From Clostridia bacterium (GTDB lineage: Bacteria > Bacillota > Clostridia > Christensenellales > Aristaeellaceae): 64,000 nucleotides of DNA. Both the position numbers and the translations under genes were made by a program. How positions within the stretch are numbered: the first letter of the stretch is position 1; each line of letters begins with the position of its first letter. Positions 16,500 through 25,179 of the stretch are shown here, in pieces. The notes beneath the pieces were generated by a model. That model did no database searches. It was given only the letters and a program-made list of their open reading frames with translations, and was not told the DNA's origin. The stretch is from positions 62,001 through 126,000 of the forward strand of contig JAFWSH010000005.1 in the NCBI GenBank assembly GCA_017519405.1, in the 5' to 3' direction.

Positions 16500-17180
16500 A
16501 TGACCGCGCAGAGGAAAAAGGGCAGTGTGGCGGCCTTCCTCATCGGCCTGGCCCTGGCGCTGGCCCTGGGGATCGCGGTGCTGTCCACCCTGGTGTGGTG
16601 CGTGGGCACCCACGACGGGCTCATGGCCCGCTGGATGCTGGAGACCGCCCCGCCCGGGGACACCGGCCTGCCCGCCGCCGCCTATGCCCCGCTGTGCAAA
16701 GCCCTGTGCAGCTACCTGCGGGGCGGCACTTCCGTGTTCGACTTCCTCCAGGGGGGCGTGTCCCTCTTCAACACCAGTGAGAAACTCCACCTGGCGGACT
16801 GCGCCGCCCTCTTCCGCTTTGACCACCAGCTGATGGTCTGGAGCTGGACCGCGGCGGGGGTGCTGCTGGTGCTGCTCCTGGTGTGGCGGGGCGCCGGCAG
16901 CGCCGCGGGCGGCCTCCTCACCGGCACCCTGCTGGTGGTGGCCGGGGTGGCGGGCCTCATCATCTGGGGCGCAGCGGACTTCAGCGGGCTCTTCCTCACC
17001 TTCCACCGGGTGGCCTTCAGCAACGACCTGTGGATGATGAACCCCGCCACCGACCTGATCCTCCGCCTGATGCCCACGGGCTTCTTTGTCCGCTATGCCC
17101 TGGTGATCGGCGGCGCCTGGCTGCTGGCGGAGCTGGCGGTCTTCTGGCTGGCCCGGTGGCTGAAGCGCCTGGCCAAATGA
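16500..17180 (+). CDS. DUF1461 / TIGR01906 family membrane protein
   Basis: This 226-residue integral membrane protein has an N-terminal helix (about 10-32), an extracytoplasmic loop containing DFLQGGVSLFNTSEKLHLADC, and four further hydrophobic segments. The LHLADC...FR and FLTFHRVAFSNDLWMMNPATDLILRLMP motifs are the hallmark of the DUF1461 family. The function is unknown, although the related protein Lit in Enterococcus is a lipoprotein intramolecular transacylase, so lipoprotein modification is a possible but unproven role. It starts 13 nt after prfB. Confidence 0.85.
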   Translation: MTAQRKKGSVAAFLIGLALALALGIAVLSTLVWCVGTHDGLMARWMLETAPPGDTGLPAAAYAPLCKALCSYLRGGTSVFDFLQGGVSLFNTSEKLHLADCAALFRFDHQLMVWSWTAAGVLLVLLLVWRGAGSAAGGLLTGTLLVVAGVAGLIIWGAADFSGLFLTFHRVAFSNDLWMMNPATDLILRLMPTGFFVRYALVIGGAWLLAELAVFWLARWLKRLAK

Positions 17181-17229
17181 GCCCCATCCGGGGCAAAACC
17201 GCGGAAAAAACACAGAATTTGCCTGTCGG

Positions 17230-17270
17230 AAGCTCTTCTAACAGAAATGTTAGGAAAGCTTCTTTCTTCT
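17230..17270 (+). terminator. Terminator after the prfB-DUF1461 unit
   Basis: A stem of about 15 bp around CTAACA-GAAA-TGTTAG, extended by GAAGCT/AGCTTC with two mismatches, is followed by a pyrimidine tract TCTTTCTTCT. Confidence 0.75.
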
Positions 17271-17294
17271 GCAACAAAAGGTTCACGCTTGGAT

Positions 17295-17323
17295 TTGACC
17301 TTCAATGGCCGGAATGCTATCAT
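17295..17323 (+). promoter_or_regulatory. Promoter for the AIM24-like gene
   Basis: TTGACC (17295-17300) and TATCAT (17318-17323) have a 17-nt spacer and TGC before the -10. Confidence 0.8.
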
Positions 17324-17388
17324 AAAATCCGGGGAGACAGCCTGACGGCTTTTGCTGTCGGCACAGAGGACCCATGGGAGGCAATCGG

Positions 17389-18066
17389 ATGAAATACGAG
17401 ATTCAGGGCGGTTCCATGCCCGTTGTGATTTGTCACCTGGACGCCGGGGAGACCGTGGTGTGCGAGGCCGGCGCCATGTCCTGGATGAGCACCAACATGC
17501 AGATGCAGACCGCCGGCGGCGGCTTTGGCCGGGTGCTGGGCCGGATGTTCTCCGGCGAGGCCATGTTCCAGAACCACTACACCGCCCAGGGCGGCCCCGG
17601 CATGATCGCCTTCGCCTCCAAGTTCCCCGGGGAGCTCAAGGCGGTGGAGGTCACCCCGGACAAGCCCGTGATCTGCCAGAAGAAGGCCTTCCTGGCCTCC
17701 GAAAAAGGGGTGGAGCTCAGCGTCCACTTCCAGAAGAAAGTGGGCACGGGCTTCTTCGGCGGCGAGGGCTTTGTGATGCAGCGCCTCTCCGGCAGCGGCA
17801 TGGCCTTCCTGGAGATCGACGGCTCCACGGTGGAGTACAACCTGGCCCCCGGCCAGCAGATGCTGGTGGACACCGGCTACCTGGCCATGATGGACGCCAC
17901 GGTCACCATGGAGATCCAGAAGGTGGCAGGGGTGAAAAACGCGCTGCTGGGCGGCGAGGGCCTGTTCAACACCCTCCTGACCGGCCCCGGCCGCGTGGTG
18001 CTGCAGACCATGCCCATCTCCGGCTTCGCCGCCATGATTGCCAGCCTGATTCCCGGCAAAAACTGA
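17389..18066 (+). CDS. TIGR00266 / AIM24 family protein
   Basis: The 225-residue soluble protein belongs to the AIM24 (TIGR00266) beta-sandwich family: early EIQGGSMPVVICHLDAGETVVCEAGAM, internal GLY-rich strands with GEGFVMQRLSGSGMAFLEIDG, and a closing GPGRVVLQTMPI. These proteins are widespread in bacteria and include a yeast mitochondrial inner-membrane organiser, but the bacterial role is not defined. The ATG at 17389 has GGGAGG six bases upstream; an in-frame ATG at 17374 overlaps that site and is less likely. It has its own promoter and is followed by the DUF368 gene. Confidence 0.88.
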   Translation: MKYEIQGGSMPVVICHLDAGETVVCEAGAMSWMSTNMQMQTAGGGFGRVLGRMFSGEAMFQNHYTAQGGPGMIAFASKFPGELKAVEVTPDKPVICQKKAFLASEKGVELSVHFQKKVGTGFFGGEGFVMQRLSGSGMAFLEIDGSTVEYNLAPGQQMLVDTGYLAMMDATVTMEIQKVAGVKNALLGGEGLFNTLLTGPGRVVLQTMPISGFAAMIASLIPGKN

Positions 18067-18102
18067 GGCGGATCCATATTTCCCGCTTGGAGGAAGAGGT
18101 AT

Positions 18103-19029
18103 TTGAAAACTGTGCTTGATATCCTCCGGGGCATCGTCATCGGCCTGGCCAATGTGATCCCCGGCGTGTCCGGCGGCACCATGATGGTGTCCATGGGCAT
18201 CTATGACACCATCATCGACTGCATCAACAACCTGTTCAGGAAGTTCAAGGAGAGCCTGCGGACGCTGTGGCCCTACCTGCTGGGCATGGCGATCGCCATT
18301 CTGGCGGGGTCCCTGCTGCTGAAGGAGGCCTTCGACAACTACCCCCTGCCCACCAATGCCCTGTTCATCGGCCTGATCCTGGGGAGCCTGCCCATCATCT
18401 GGGCGCAGATCAAGGGGGAGAAGATCAACGCGGCCCATGTGCTGATCTTCCTGGTCTTCGCTGCGGTGGTCATTGTGCCCAAGGTCATCGCCAACCAGGG
18501 CTACGGCGCGAAGCAGGCGGCGGACACGGACCTGTTGCACCTGCTGCTGTACTTCGTGCTGGGGGTCATCGCCTCCGCCTCCATGGTGGTGCCGGGCATC
18601 TCCGGCTCCATGATGCTGAAGATCTTCGGCTACTATGAGACCATCGTCACCGACACCCTGGGGGGCACGGTGAAGGAGGTCCTGGCCGGGAACCTGGCCA
18701 ACCTGGGCCATGCGCTGCTGGTGCTGCTGCCCTTCGGCATCGGCATCGTGGTGGGCATCCTGGGGGTGGCCAAGCTCATCGGCTGGCTGCTGAAGCGCTG
18801 GAAGGGCTACACCTACAGCGCCATCCTGGGGATGGTGGCGGCCTCGCCGGTGGTGATCCTGATGGACAAGAGCAACTGGCTGATGGAGGAGGCGGCCACC
18901 GGGAACCTGGTGCCCCGCTACGCAGCCTTCCCCACCGGCATCGTCATCGTCTCACTGGTGATGCTGGTTCTGGGCTTCTTCGTGGCCCTGAAGCTGGGCG
19001 GCGAGCCCGAGAAAGACACGGCAAAATAA
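18103..19029 (+). CDS. DUF368 membrane protein (PopT-type undecaprenyl-phosphate transporter family)
   Basis: The 308-residue protein has about eight helices and two copies of the family motif: NVIPGVSGGTM (about 17-27) and MVVPGISGSMML (about 162-173). DUF368 proteins have been identified as undecaprenyl-phosphate translocases (PopT), which return the lipid carrier to the cytoplasmic face for wall synthesis. Assigning that activity here rests on family membership. The likely start is TTG at 18103, following GGAGGAAGAGG and matching the usual M-K-x-x-L-x-x-LRG opening. It lies 36 nt after the AIM24-like gene. Confidence 0.88.
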   Translation: MKTVLDILRGIVIGLANVIPGVSGGTMMVSMGIYDTIIDCINNLFRKFKESLRTLWPYLLGMAIAILAGSLLLKEAFDNYPLPTNALFIGLILGSLPIIWAQIKGEKINAAHVLIFLVFAAVVIVPKVIANQGYGAKQAADTDLLHLLLYFVLGVIASASMVVPGISGSMMLKIFGYYETIVTDTLGGTVKEVLAGNLANLGHALLVLLPFGIGIVVGILGVAKLIGWLLKRWKGYTYSAILGMVAASPVVILMDKSNWLMEEAATGNLVPRYAAFPTGIVIVSLVMLVLGFFVALKLGGEPEKDTAK

Positions 19030-19098
19030 GGATCCGACAGGGTGTCCCGGGTTCGGGGTCATCCTGAGAGCAAAAAAGATTTGCGGGAGGAGAAAACC

Positions 19099-19839
19099 AT
19101 GAAGAAACTGTTTGCGCTCATGCTGGTGCTGGTCCTGACCCTGGGTGTGGCCCTGAACGCGGGCGCAGCCGGCATGCTGCAGCAGGGCATGCGGGGCGAA
19201 TCTGTGCGGAAACTGCAGCAGGCCCTGGTGGATCAGGGCTGGGCTGACCTGAAGATCGACGGCATTTATGGCCCCGCCACCGCCGCGGCTGTCCAGTACT
19301 ACCAGAAGATGAACGGCCTGCAGGCCACCGGCCGGGCGGGCTCCACCACCCTGACCAATCTGGTGGGCAGCGCCGAAGTGGATGTGAACCCTGACGGCTC
19401 CGGCACGCTGGCGCTGGGTTCCTCCGGCATCACCGTGCGCAACGTGCAGACCCGTCTGAAGGCCCTGGGCTATCCCGTGGGCTCCGTGGACGGCAAATAC
19501 GGCAAGAAGACCCAGGCGGCCGTGGCTGCCTTCCAGACCTGCAACGGCCTGACGGCCGATGGCAAGGTGGGCGCCAAGACCATGGCGGCGCTGAACGACT
19601 CCTCCGCTGTCGCCTACTACACCACCCACACCTACGCCAAGCTGAAGCGGGGCGACTCCGGCAAGGACGTGACCAAGCTGCAGCAGACCCTGGCTGGGCT
19701 GGGCTTCTACACCGGCGCCATCACCGGATACTACAGCTACGCCACCTTTGCGGCGGTGCAGGATTTCCAGATGACCAATGGCCTGAAGGTGGACGGCATC
19801 GCGGGTCAGCAGACCCTCAGCGCCCTCTACGGGAAGTGA
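19099..19839 (+). CDS. Secreted protein with three peptidoglycan-binding domains
   Basis: The 246-residue protein has a signal peptide (FALMLVLVLTLGVALNAGAA) followed by three PG_binding_1 domains at about 28-88, 104-165 and 178-244. Each shows the GxxGxxVxxLQxxL...G...DGxxGxxTxxAVxxFQ pattern. No catalytic domain is attached, so it probably acts as a wall-binding or scaffolding protein. ATG 19099 follows GGGAGGAGAA. No clear promoter was seen in the 69 nt after the DUF368 gene, so it may be co-transcribed with it. A strong terminator follows. Confidence 0.88.
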   Translation: MKKLFALMLVLVLTLGVALNAGAAGMLQQGMRGESVRKLQQALVDQGWADLKIDGIYGPATAAAVQYYQKMNGLQATGRAGSTTLTNLVGSAEVDVNPDGSGTLALGSSGITVRNVQTRLKALGYPVGSVDGKYGKKTQAAVAAFQTCNGLTADGKVGAKTMAALNDSSAVAYYTTHTYAKLKRGDSGKDVTKLQQTLAGLGFYTGAITGYYSYATFAAVQDFQMTNGLKVDGIAGQQTLSALYGK

Positions 19840-19890
19840 TTCCCACCCCGGCCTCAGCGGCAGGCTGCCGCTGACCGTCACAAAGTCCAC

Positions 19891-19930
19891 AAAAAGCCCC
19901 TGCTTTTCATCAGAAGAGCAGGGGCTTTCG
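19891..19930. terminator. Bidirectional terminator
   Basis: GCCCCTGCT (19896-19904) and AGCAGGGGC (19917-19925) form a perfect stem, with AAAAA on the left and TTT on the right. It separates the convergent PG-binding gene and tdk. Confidence 0.85.
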
Positions 19931-19978
19931 CTATGGATCAATGAACGGGAGATCGTGCACCGATTCCCGGGACGGGGA

Positions 19979-20557
19979 TCAGTCCCCCATGGCCAGGTCC
20001 CCGAAGGGCCCCAGCTCACCCCGCTGCCAGTGGCGGCGGCACAGGGAGACATACTGGCTGTTGCCCCCCAGCAGGATCTGGTCGCCCTCCTTCACCACCC
20101 GCCCGCCGGAAACCCGGGCGTTGCAGGTGGCTTTCTTGCCGCACCAGCAGATGGTCTTCACTTCCTCGATGGTGTCCGCCCAGGCCATGAGCCACTGGCT
20201 GCCCTCGAAGAAATTCCCCTGGAAGTCTGCCCGCAGGCCGTAGGCGATGACGGGGATGTTCAGGTCGTCCACGATGTGCACCAGGAAGGCCACCTGCTCC
20301 TTGGTGAGGAACTGCGCCTCGTCCACGATGACGCAGTCGATGCCCTCCAGGGGCATGCCGGGGAGCTCCTCCATAAAGACGCACTCGCTCTCCAGCCCGC
20401 AGCGGGAGCGCACCGTCCGCTCCCCGTCCCGGTTGTCCAGCCGGGGCTTCACCATCAGCACCCGCTGGCCGCGCTCCACATAGTTGTACTGCACCATGAT
20501 GGCGTTGGCCGTCTTGGAGGAGCCCATGGCCCCGTAGCGGAAATAGAGCTTCGCCAT
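19979..20557 (-). CDS. tdk: Thymidine kinase
   Basis: This type II thymidine kinase phosphorylates thymidine to dTMP for salvage. The 192-residue sequence has the P-loop region FRYGAMGSSKT (about 6-16), the Walker B-like VIVDEAQFLT (about 77-86), the lasso region and a zinc-site pattern with CWCGKKATCNARV and a late Cys (SLCRRH). It begins at ATG 20557, 13 nt after the GNAT gene, so the two form an operon. Confidence 0.95.
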   Translation of the reverse strand: MAKLYFRYGAMGSSKTANAIMVQYNYVERGQRVLMVKPRLDNRDGERTVRSRCGLESECVFMEELPGMPLEGIDCVIVDEAQFLTKEQVAFLVHIVDDLNIPVIAYGLRADFQGNFFEGSQWLMAWADTIEEVKTICWCGKKATCNARVSGGRVVKEGDQILLGGNSQYVSLCRRHWQRGELGPFGDLAMGD

Positions 20558-20570
20558 TGCACTCCGTCCT

Positions 20571-21371
20571 TTACATGAAAATCTGGGGGAAGACCGCGGT
20601 GGTCTCCAGCTCCCGGGCACCCAGGCGGCGGCAGAGCCCCCGCTGGGGGATGGAGCGGGTGACGAAACGCGCGCCCGCCCGGGTCACACCCTCCGAGGCC
20701 AGGGCCCACAGCATCCACCGGCACAGGGACGTGCCCAGCCCCTGCTTGCGGAACTCCGGGTTGATGTAGGCCGCCATCAGCTCCGCCTGGGCGCCGTTCC
20801 CGGCCACAATGGCCTCCCCGGCCAGCCGGTTGTTGCTGAACAGCCCCATGGTGTGGAAGTGGTCCGTGCGCATCAGCTGCACCAGGAAGGTGGGATCGAT
20901 GTGGTTGATGTCGTTCTTCTGGAGGCGGTCCAGCAGGGCCAGCTGATCCGCCTGGGTGTAGACGGGGGTGGCATCGATGGCGCAGCCCATGGGGATGTTC
21001 ACGGCCCCCTCCGGCACCGTCAGCTCCACCAGCACCTCCCGCTCCTCGCAGCTCATGCCGCCGGCCTTGTAAAAGTCCATGGCGGCGGTGTCCGATGGAG
21101 TGACGCAGGTGTAGATCCGGGCAGGCTCCCCGGCCCGTATGTCCCGCAGCTGCCGCGCCCGGGCCACCAGCGCCCCGAAGAGCATGCAGCGCCCGGTCTC
21201 GCTGCCCTCCGCCTGGAAATACACGTTCACCGGCCGGTCCGGATACATGTTCGGCAGGTATTGGAGTACCGCAAAACCGGTGCCCGCCTGGGCCCCCAGG
21301 TCATCGGTGACCATAAATACGTTCTCGGGCGCAATCCCGTTCCAGTACGCCGAGGGGTGTGTAATCTGCAT
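20571..21371 (-). CDS. GNAT family N-acetyltransferase
   Basis: The protein has 266 residues. The C-terminal half holds a recognisable GNAT acetyl-CoA site: AELMAAYINPEFRKQGLGTSLCRWML (about 190-215). The N-terminal half (about residues 15-120) has a weaker GNAT-like layout, with FMVTDD, VNVYFQAEGSETGRCMLFGALVARAR and ACVT-like strands, suggesting a degenerate tandem. The acceptor substrate is unknown. It is first in an operon with tdk. Confidence 0.8.
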   Translation of the reverse strand: MQITHPSAYWNGIAPENVFMVTDDLGAQAGTGFAVLQYLPNMYPDRPVNVYFQAEGSETGRCMLFGALVARARQLRDIRAGEPARIYTCVTPSDTAAMDFYKAGGMSCEEREVLVELTVPEGAVNIPMGCAIDATPVYTQADQLALLDRLQKNDINHIDPTFLVQLMRTDHFHTMGLFSNNRLAGEAIVAGNGAQAELMAAYINPEFRKQGLGTSLCRWMLWALASEGVTRAGARFVTRSIPQRGLCRRLGARELETTAVFPQIFM

Positions 21372-21421
21372 AAAAGCTTCTGTCCTTTCGGCCCGGGGCG
21401 CAGGCGCCGTCGGGCCCCACC

Positions 21422-21449
21422 ATTATAACAGAGACGGAGGGAAAGTCAA
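21422..21449 (-). promoter_or_regulatory. Promoter for the GNAT-tdk operon
   Basis: On the minus strand, TTGACT (21444-21449) and TATAAT (21422-21427) have a 16-nt spacer. Confidence 0.85.
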
Positions 21450-21485
21450 TGCAGCCGGCATCCTCTCCCCCGGCCGGGCCGCGGC

Positions 21486-23381
21486 TCAGGGGATGAAACG
21501 CTGGTAGAGGGCTGCCACGGTGTTGGTGCCGTCCAACTGGTAGTCCAGCTGCAGATGGTGGCCGTCCACGGTGTAGGCGATGTAGCGGATGGTCCGGCTG
21601 CCGTCTTCATTTTTGTAAATCTTGCCCGTGCCGTCGTCGTTGCTGTACAGGCCCCGGTTGCCGGAGGGGCTCTCCACCTGGCCCATGTCGCAGAACTTCC
21701 CCAGGATGGCCTCCTCGCTCATGCCCACCTGGGTGGCCCGGGGTGCCTTGATCTGGTCCGTGGTGCAGTAGAGCTCCACGATGTAGAGCTTGCCGTTGAT
21801 CCGCTGGAAGGTGGCGTAGCCCCAGTCGTAGTGGAAGCGGCGGCAGGGGTTGGAGATGCCGTCCAGGGTCAGGTCCTCCCGGCTGTCCCCCTCCCCGTAC
21901 TGGGCGGAGAAATCCTCATAGGTGGTGCTGTTGAGCTTGATGGAGCCCACGTCCTGGGAGACATAGGCCTCCCGCGCCTTGGGGTTGGCCTCCACCACGT
22001 AGGTGACCTCCTTGACGAAGCTGGGCTTGCCGTTGCTGTTCACCGCCACCGCCCGGAGGGTGACCTTGCGCGTCTTGAGCAGGATGCCGTCCCCGTCCCG
22101 GAAGATGGGGCTGTCGGCGTTGGGGATGGAGCCGTCGATGGTGTAGTACAGGGTGATGACGTCCTCCCCCTTCTCGATGGCCTCCATGTTGTCCAGGGAG
22201 GGCCAGATCCGCACCCGCTGGCGCTGCTTGTAGGTGCCCGGGGCCAGGGAGACCCGGGGCACGCTGGGGGAAGGCAGGGCCACATAGTAGGTCGCCCGCA
22301 GCTCGTCGGAGATCAGGTCCCCGTTGACGCACACGGCCCGCAGGGTCCAGGTGCCCTCATCCAGGAAGATGCCGTCCTCGTACTTGGTGCCGTCCGCCGG
22401 CAGCACGGCGTCCTCGTTGTTGATGATGTAGTAGATGTCATAGCCCTGGGGGGAGGAGAGGTGCATGGTCTTCTTGATGTTGTGCTGGCCGGCGGTGATG
22501 TCGGTGACGGGCTGCTGTGGCAGCAGCTCCGCCCGCTGCCGGCTGAAGGTGGCGCTGCCGGTCTTCTGGTAGGCGGTCTGCATCAGCACGGCGGCCTCGG
22601 CATCCCTGCCGGTGGACTGGAGAATGCGGATCTCGTTGGTGTAGGGCTCCAGGGCGGAGGGCACCACGTCGGTGTAGAGCCGGACATAGATGGCCTCGGC
22701 GTCCTCCAGGCGGCCCAGGGCCTCGTAGGCGCTGCCCAGTGTCAAGAGGCCCGGGACGTTCACGTTCCCGTCCCCGTCCTTCTCCGCCGCCTTCTCGAAG
22801 CTGGCCACCGCCCGCTCCAGGTCTCCGGTGTTCATCTGCTCCTCCCCCACCTCCCAGAGGGCGGCGGAGTTGGCGTCATAACCCAGGCGGGCCAGGATCC
22901 GCTGGCCGTTCTGGGTAACCCGGAGATAGGCAAATGTGCCCACGCCGGCGAGGAGCACCAGGGAGAGCACCACCACCAGCACGATCATCCAGTTGACGGA
23001 AAAGGAATTGACGGGTTTGGGCTTCCTGCCGGCGCGGCGGGAGCGCTCCTGGGGGATGGGGATCTCCTGCTCCTCGGTCCAGCCGGCCTCCGGGCGGTCC
23101 ATGACGGTCTCCCGGCTCCGCCGTTGGAGCTCCGGATCGGTGTACACCGGGGTTCTGGCGCCCACAGGCCGGGTCTCCGGCTCCACATAGATCCGCCGGT
23201 TGCCCTGCCGGAGCTGCCAGATGGGGGTGGCCCCGGAGGAAGCCTCCTCCCGTGCGCGCTTGCCCTGCCGGATCGCCATGACCCCCGTGTCCTGGTTCTC
23301 CCCGTGGGGCAGGGTTTTTCCGCAGGCGGGGCAGACGATATCGTCCGTCTCCGCATAGGTGCCGCAGTAGGGGCAGAGCAT
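21486..23381 (-). CDS. Zinc-ribbon membrane protein with TPR and chitobiase-like beta domains
   Basis: The 631-residue protein opens with a zinc ribbon (Cys 3, 6, 17 and 20). A charged linker precedes one membrane helix at about 131-152 (MIVLVVVLSLVLLAGVGTFAYL). TPR-like repeats follow (about 165-280; NTGDLERAVASFEKAAE, LGSAYEALGRLEDAEAIYVRL). Then come two beta domains of the chitobiase C-terminal/FN3 type (YIINNEDAVLPADGTKYEDGIFL and YYTIDGSIPNADSPIF) and a C-terminal module of unknown family. The topology is cytoplasmic zinc ribbon with extracellular repeats. It is the last gene of the YesL-hslO operon. The function is unknown, perhaps a surface sensor or assembly scaffold. Confidence 0.8.
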   Translation of the reverse strand: MLCPYCGTYAETDDIVCPACGKTLPHGENQDTGVMAIRQGKRAREEASSGATPIWQLRQGNRRIYVEPETRPVGARTPVYTDPELQRRSRETVMDRPEAGWTEEQEIPIPQERSRRAGRKPKPVNSFSVNWMIVLVVVLSLVLLAGVGTFAYLRVTQNGQRILARLGYDANSAALWEVGEEQMNTGDLERAVASFEKAAEKDGDGNVNVPGLLTLGSAYEALGRLEDAEAIYVRLYTDVVPSALEPYTNEIRILQSTGRDAEAAVLMQTAYQKTGSATFSRQRAELLPQQPVTDITAGQHNIKKTMHLSSPQGYDIYYIINNEDAVLPADGTKYEDGIFLDEGTWTLRAVCVNGDLISDELRATYYVALPSPSVPRVSLAPGTYKQRQRVRIWPSLDNMEAIEKGEDVITLYYTIDGSIPNADSPIFRDGDGILLKTRKVTLRAVAVNSNGKPSFVKEVTYVVEANPKAREAYVSQDVGSIKLNSTTYEDFSAQYGEGDSREDLTLDGISNPCRRFHYDWGYATFQRINGKLYIVELYCTTDQIKAPRATQVGMSEEAILGKFCDMGQVESPSGNRGLYSNDDGTGKIYKNEDGSRTIRYIAYTVDGHHLQLDYQLDGTNTVAALYQRFIP

Positions 23382-23419
23382 GCCGTCACCTCCTTCCGGT
23401 GGGGATAGGTTCCGTTCGC

Positions 23420-24256
23420 TTACATGGGATCGGTGCCCTGGAGGGCCTCATAGTCCGGGTCGTCGGAGAAATCCCGGTCGGACACCGTGCCGCCCAGGCG
23501 CTCGATGGCGCTGCGCAGCTCGATCCAGTCCACATAGCCGGTGGCGCCGTCCTCCGCGGCCCGCACCAGGTCCGGCAGGGCCCGCTCGTCCCCCAGCTTG
23601 GCCAGGTAGCCGGCGAAGAGGGCCCGCTGCTCCGGCCGGGAGCGGAAGAGGCGGATGGCGGTCTGGTACACCGGCTCATAGCCCGGGTAGTTCACCAGCA
23701 CGTCCAGCAGGGCGGCCTGGCCGGCGGGGGTGGCCTTGGGCAGGGCCTCCAGCATGGGCTGGATGGCGCTGCGGCCCATGTCCTTCAGGGCGTCGATGGC
23801 GTTGTCCGCCAGTTCGTCCTCCTCCTCCCGGTTCAGCTGCCAGCTGATGTAGAGCATCTTGGGCTGGGTGCTCTCCATGCTGCGCAGGAGGGTCACGGCG
23901 ATCATCCTGGCCTCCGCCGGGGCGCCCTCGCTGCGCAGCAGGGCCACCAGCCGCTTCTCGCAGGGCTTGCCCACGTTCTCGATCTGCTCCAGCAGCAGAT
24001 CCGGCACCGGCACACCGTTCTCGCAGTAGGTGCAGAGCCAGTCCACCAGGTCCTTGGGGTCCTCGAACTGGGTGAAATACGCCCCGGGGGTGATGCCCTC
24101 CAGCCAGGGGGCGGGGGTGTTCAGGAACCGGGTGTAGACCCGGGGCATGTCCGCCTCCATGGCGTCGAAATTCCGGTAGTCGCCCCGGTGCGCCTCATAC
24201 CACTGGGAGACGAACTCTGCGAAGTGCTCGTCGAAATTGATGGTCTTGAACAGCAT
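23420..24256 (-). CDS. Hypothetical HEAT-repeat-like protein
   Basis: The 278-residue protein is predicted soluble. Its second half has a helical repeat look: CEKRLVALLRSEGAPAEARMIAVTLLRSM, ADNAIDALKDMGRSAIQPMLEAL, GQAALLDVLVNYPGY and GDERALPDLVRAAEDG are spaced like HEAT or PBS-lyase repeats. I do not recognise a named family. No signal peptide or catalytic motif is visible. It lies 20 nt after hslO and 38 nt before the zinc-ribbon gene, so it is in the operon. Confidence 0.72.
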   Translation of the reverse strand: MLFKTINFDEHFAEFVSQWYEAHRGDYRNFDAMEADMPRVYTRFLNTPAPWLEGITPGAYFTQFEDPKDLVDWLCTYCENGVPVPDLLLEQIENVGKPCEKRLVALLRSEGAPAEARMIAVTLLRSMESTQPKMLYISWQLNREEEDELADNAIDALKDMGRSAIQPMLEALPKATPAGQAALLDVLVNYPGYEPVYQTAIRLFRSRPEQRALFAGYLAKLGDERALPDLVRAAEDGATGYVDWIELRSAIERLGGTVSDRDFSDDPDYEALQGTDPM

Positions 24257-24276
24257 GGCGTTCTCCTTTCCGGCCC

Positions 24277-25179
24277 TCAGTGCTCCGCCGAGGCCAGCAG
24301 CGTCCGGAGCTCCTCCGTGGTGAAGCGGTAGACGGAGTTGCAGAAATGGCAGCTCAGCTCCGCGCCCTTGTCCTCGTCGATGATCTCCTGCAGGTCCTTC
24401 CGGCCGATGGAGAGCAGGGCCCGCTCCATGCGCTCCCGGGAGCAGGTGCAGCGGTAGTTCAAGGGGGTGCGGTCCAGCAGCACCGGCTCCAGCCCCCGGA
24501 ACCAGTCCTCCGCCAGCTCCTCCTTGGGGGCGGCGGCCAGCTCCCGGCTGATGTCTGCAAACATGGGGCTGCGCAGCTCCAGCTGGGAGAGGGTCTCCTC
24601 GGTGCAGCCGGGGAGGGGCTGGATCAGCAGGCCGCCGGCCTTCTTCACCCCGCCGCCCGCCACCAGGACCCCCAGGGCCACCAGGGAGGGCTGCTGCTCG
24701 GAGACGGTGAAATAGTTGGCGAAATCCATGGCGATCTCGCCGCTCACCAGGTTGCACTGGCCGACGTAGGGCTCCTTCATCCGGAGGTCCTTCACCACGC
24801 TGATGCGTCCCTCATGGCCCACCGCCCGGCCCACGTCCAGCTTGCCGTCCGCCTCCCGCAGGGGCAGCTCCACCCCGGCGTCATCGCAGCAGCAGCGGAC
24901 GTCGCCGCCCTGGGCCACCGCCACCAGGGTGCCCATGGGGCCGCCGCCCTTGATGGTGACGGAGACGTTCTCCTCCGCCCCCTTGAGCATCACGCCCATC
25001 ATCAGCGTGCCGGTCATGAGCCGGCCCAGGGCGGCGGTGCACACGGCGCTGGCCCGGTGGATATCCGCAGCCCGCTGGACCAGGCGGGTGGTCTCCCCCA
25101 GGAGCACCCGGGCCTGGCCTCCGCAGAGGGTCAGGTGCAGCATTTCATCGCCGCTGCGGCGTTCAAACTGTTCTTTCAT
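24277..25179 (-). CDS. hslO: Redox-regulated chaperone Hsp33
   Basis: Hsp33 is a cytoplasmic holdase activated by oxidation. The 300-residue sequence has the fold core (MGTLVAVAQGGDVRC and LRMKEPYVGQCNLVSGEIAMDFANYFTVSEQQPSLVALGVLV) and the zinc-binding redox switch: Cys 244 and 246 (CTC) and Cys 277 and 280 (CHFC). All four zinc ligands are intact. Its ATG overlaps the methyltransferase stop by 4 nt (ATGA), so translation is coupled. Confidence 0.96.
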   Translation of the reverse strand: MKEQFERRSGDEMLHLTLCGGQARVLLGETTRLVQRAADIHRASAVCTAALGRLMTGTLMMGVMLKGAEENVSVTIKGGGPMGTLVAVAQGGDVRCCCDDAGVELPLREADGKLDVGRAVGHEGRISVVKDLRMKEPYVGQCNLVSGEIAMDFANYFTVSEQQPSLVALGVLVAGGGVKKAGGLLIQPLPGCTEETLSQLELRSPMFADISRELAAAPKEELAEDWFRGLEPVLLDRTPLNYRCTCSRERMERALLSIGRKDLQEIIDEDKGAELSCHFCNSVYRFTTEELRTLLASAEH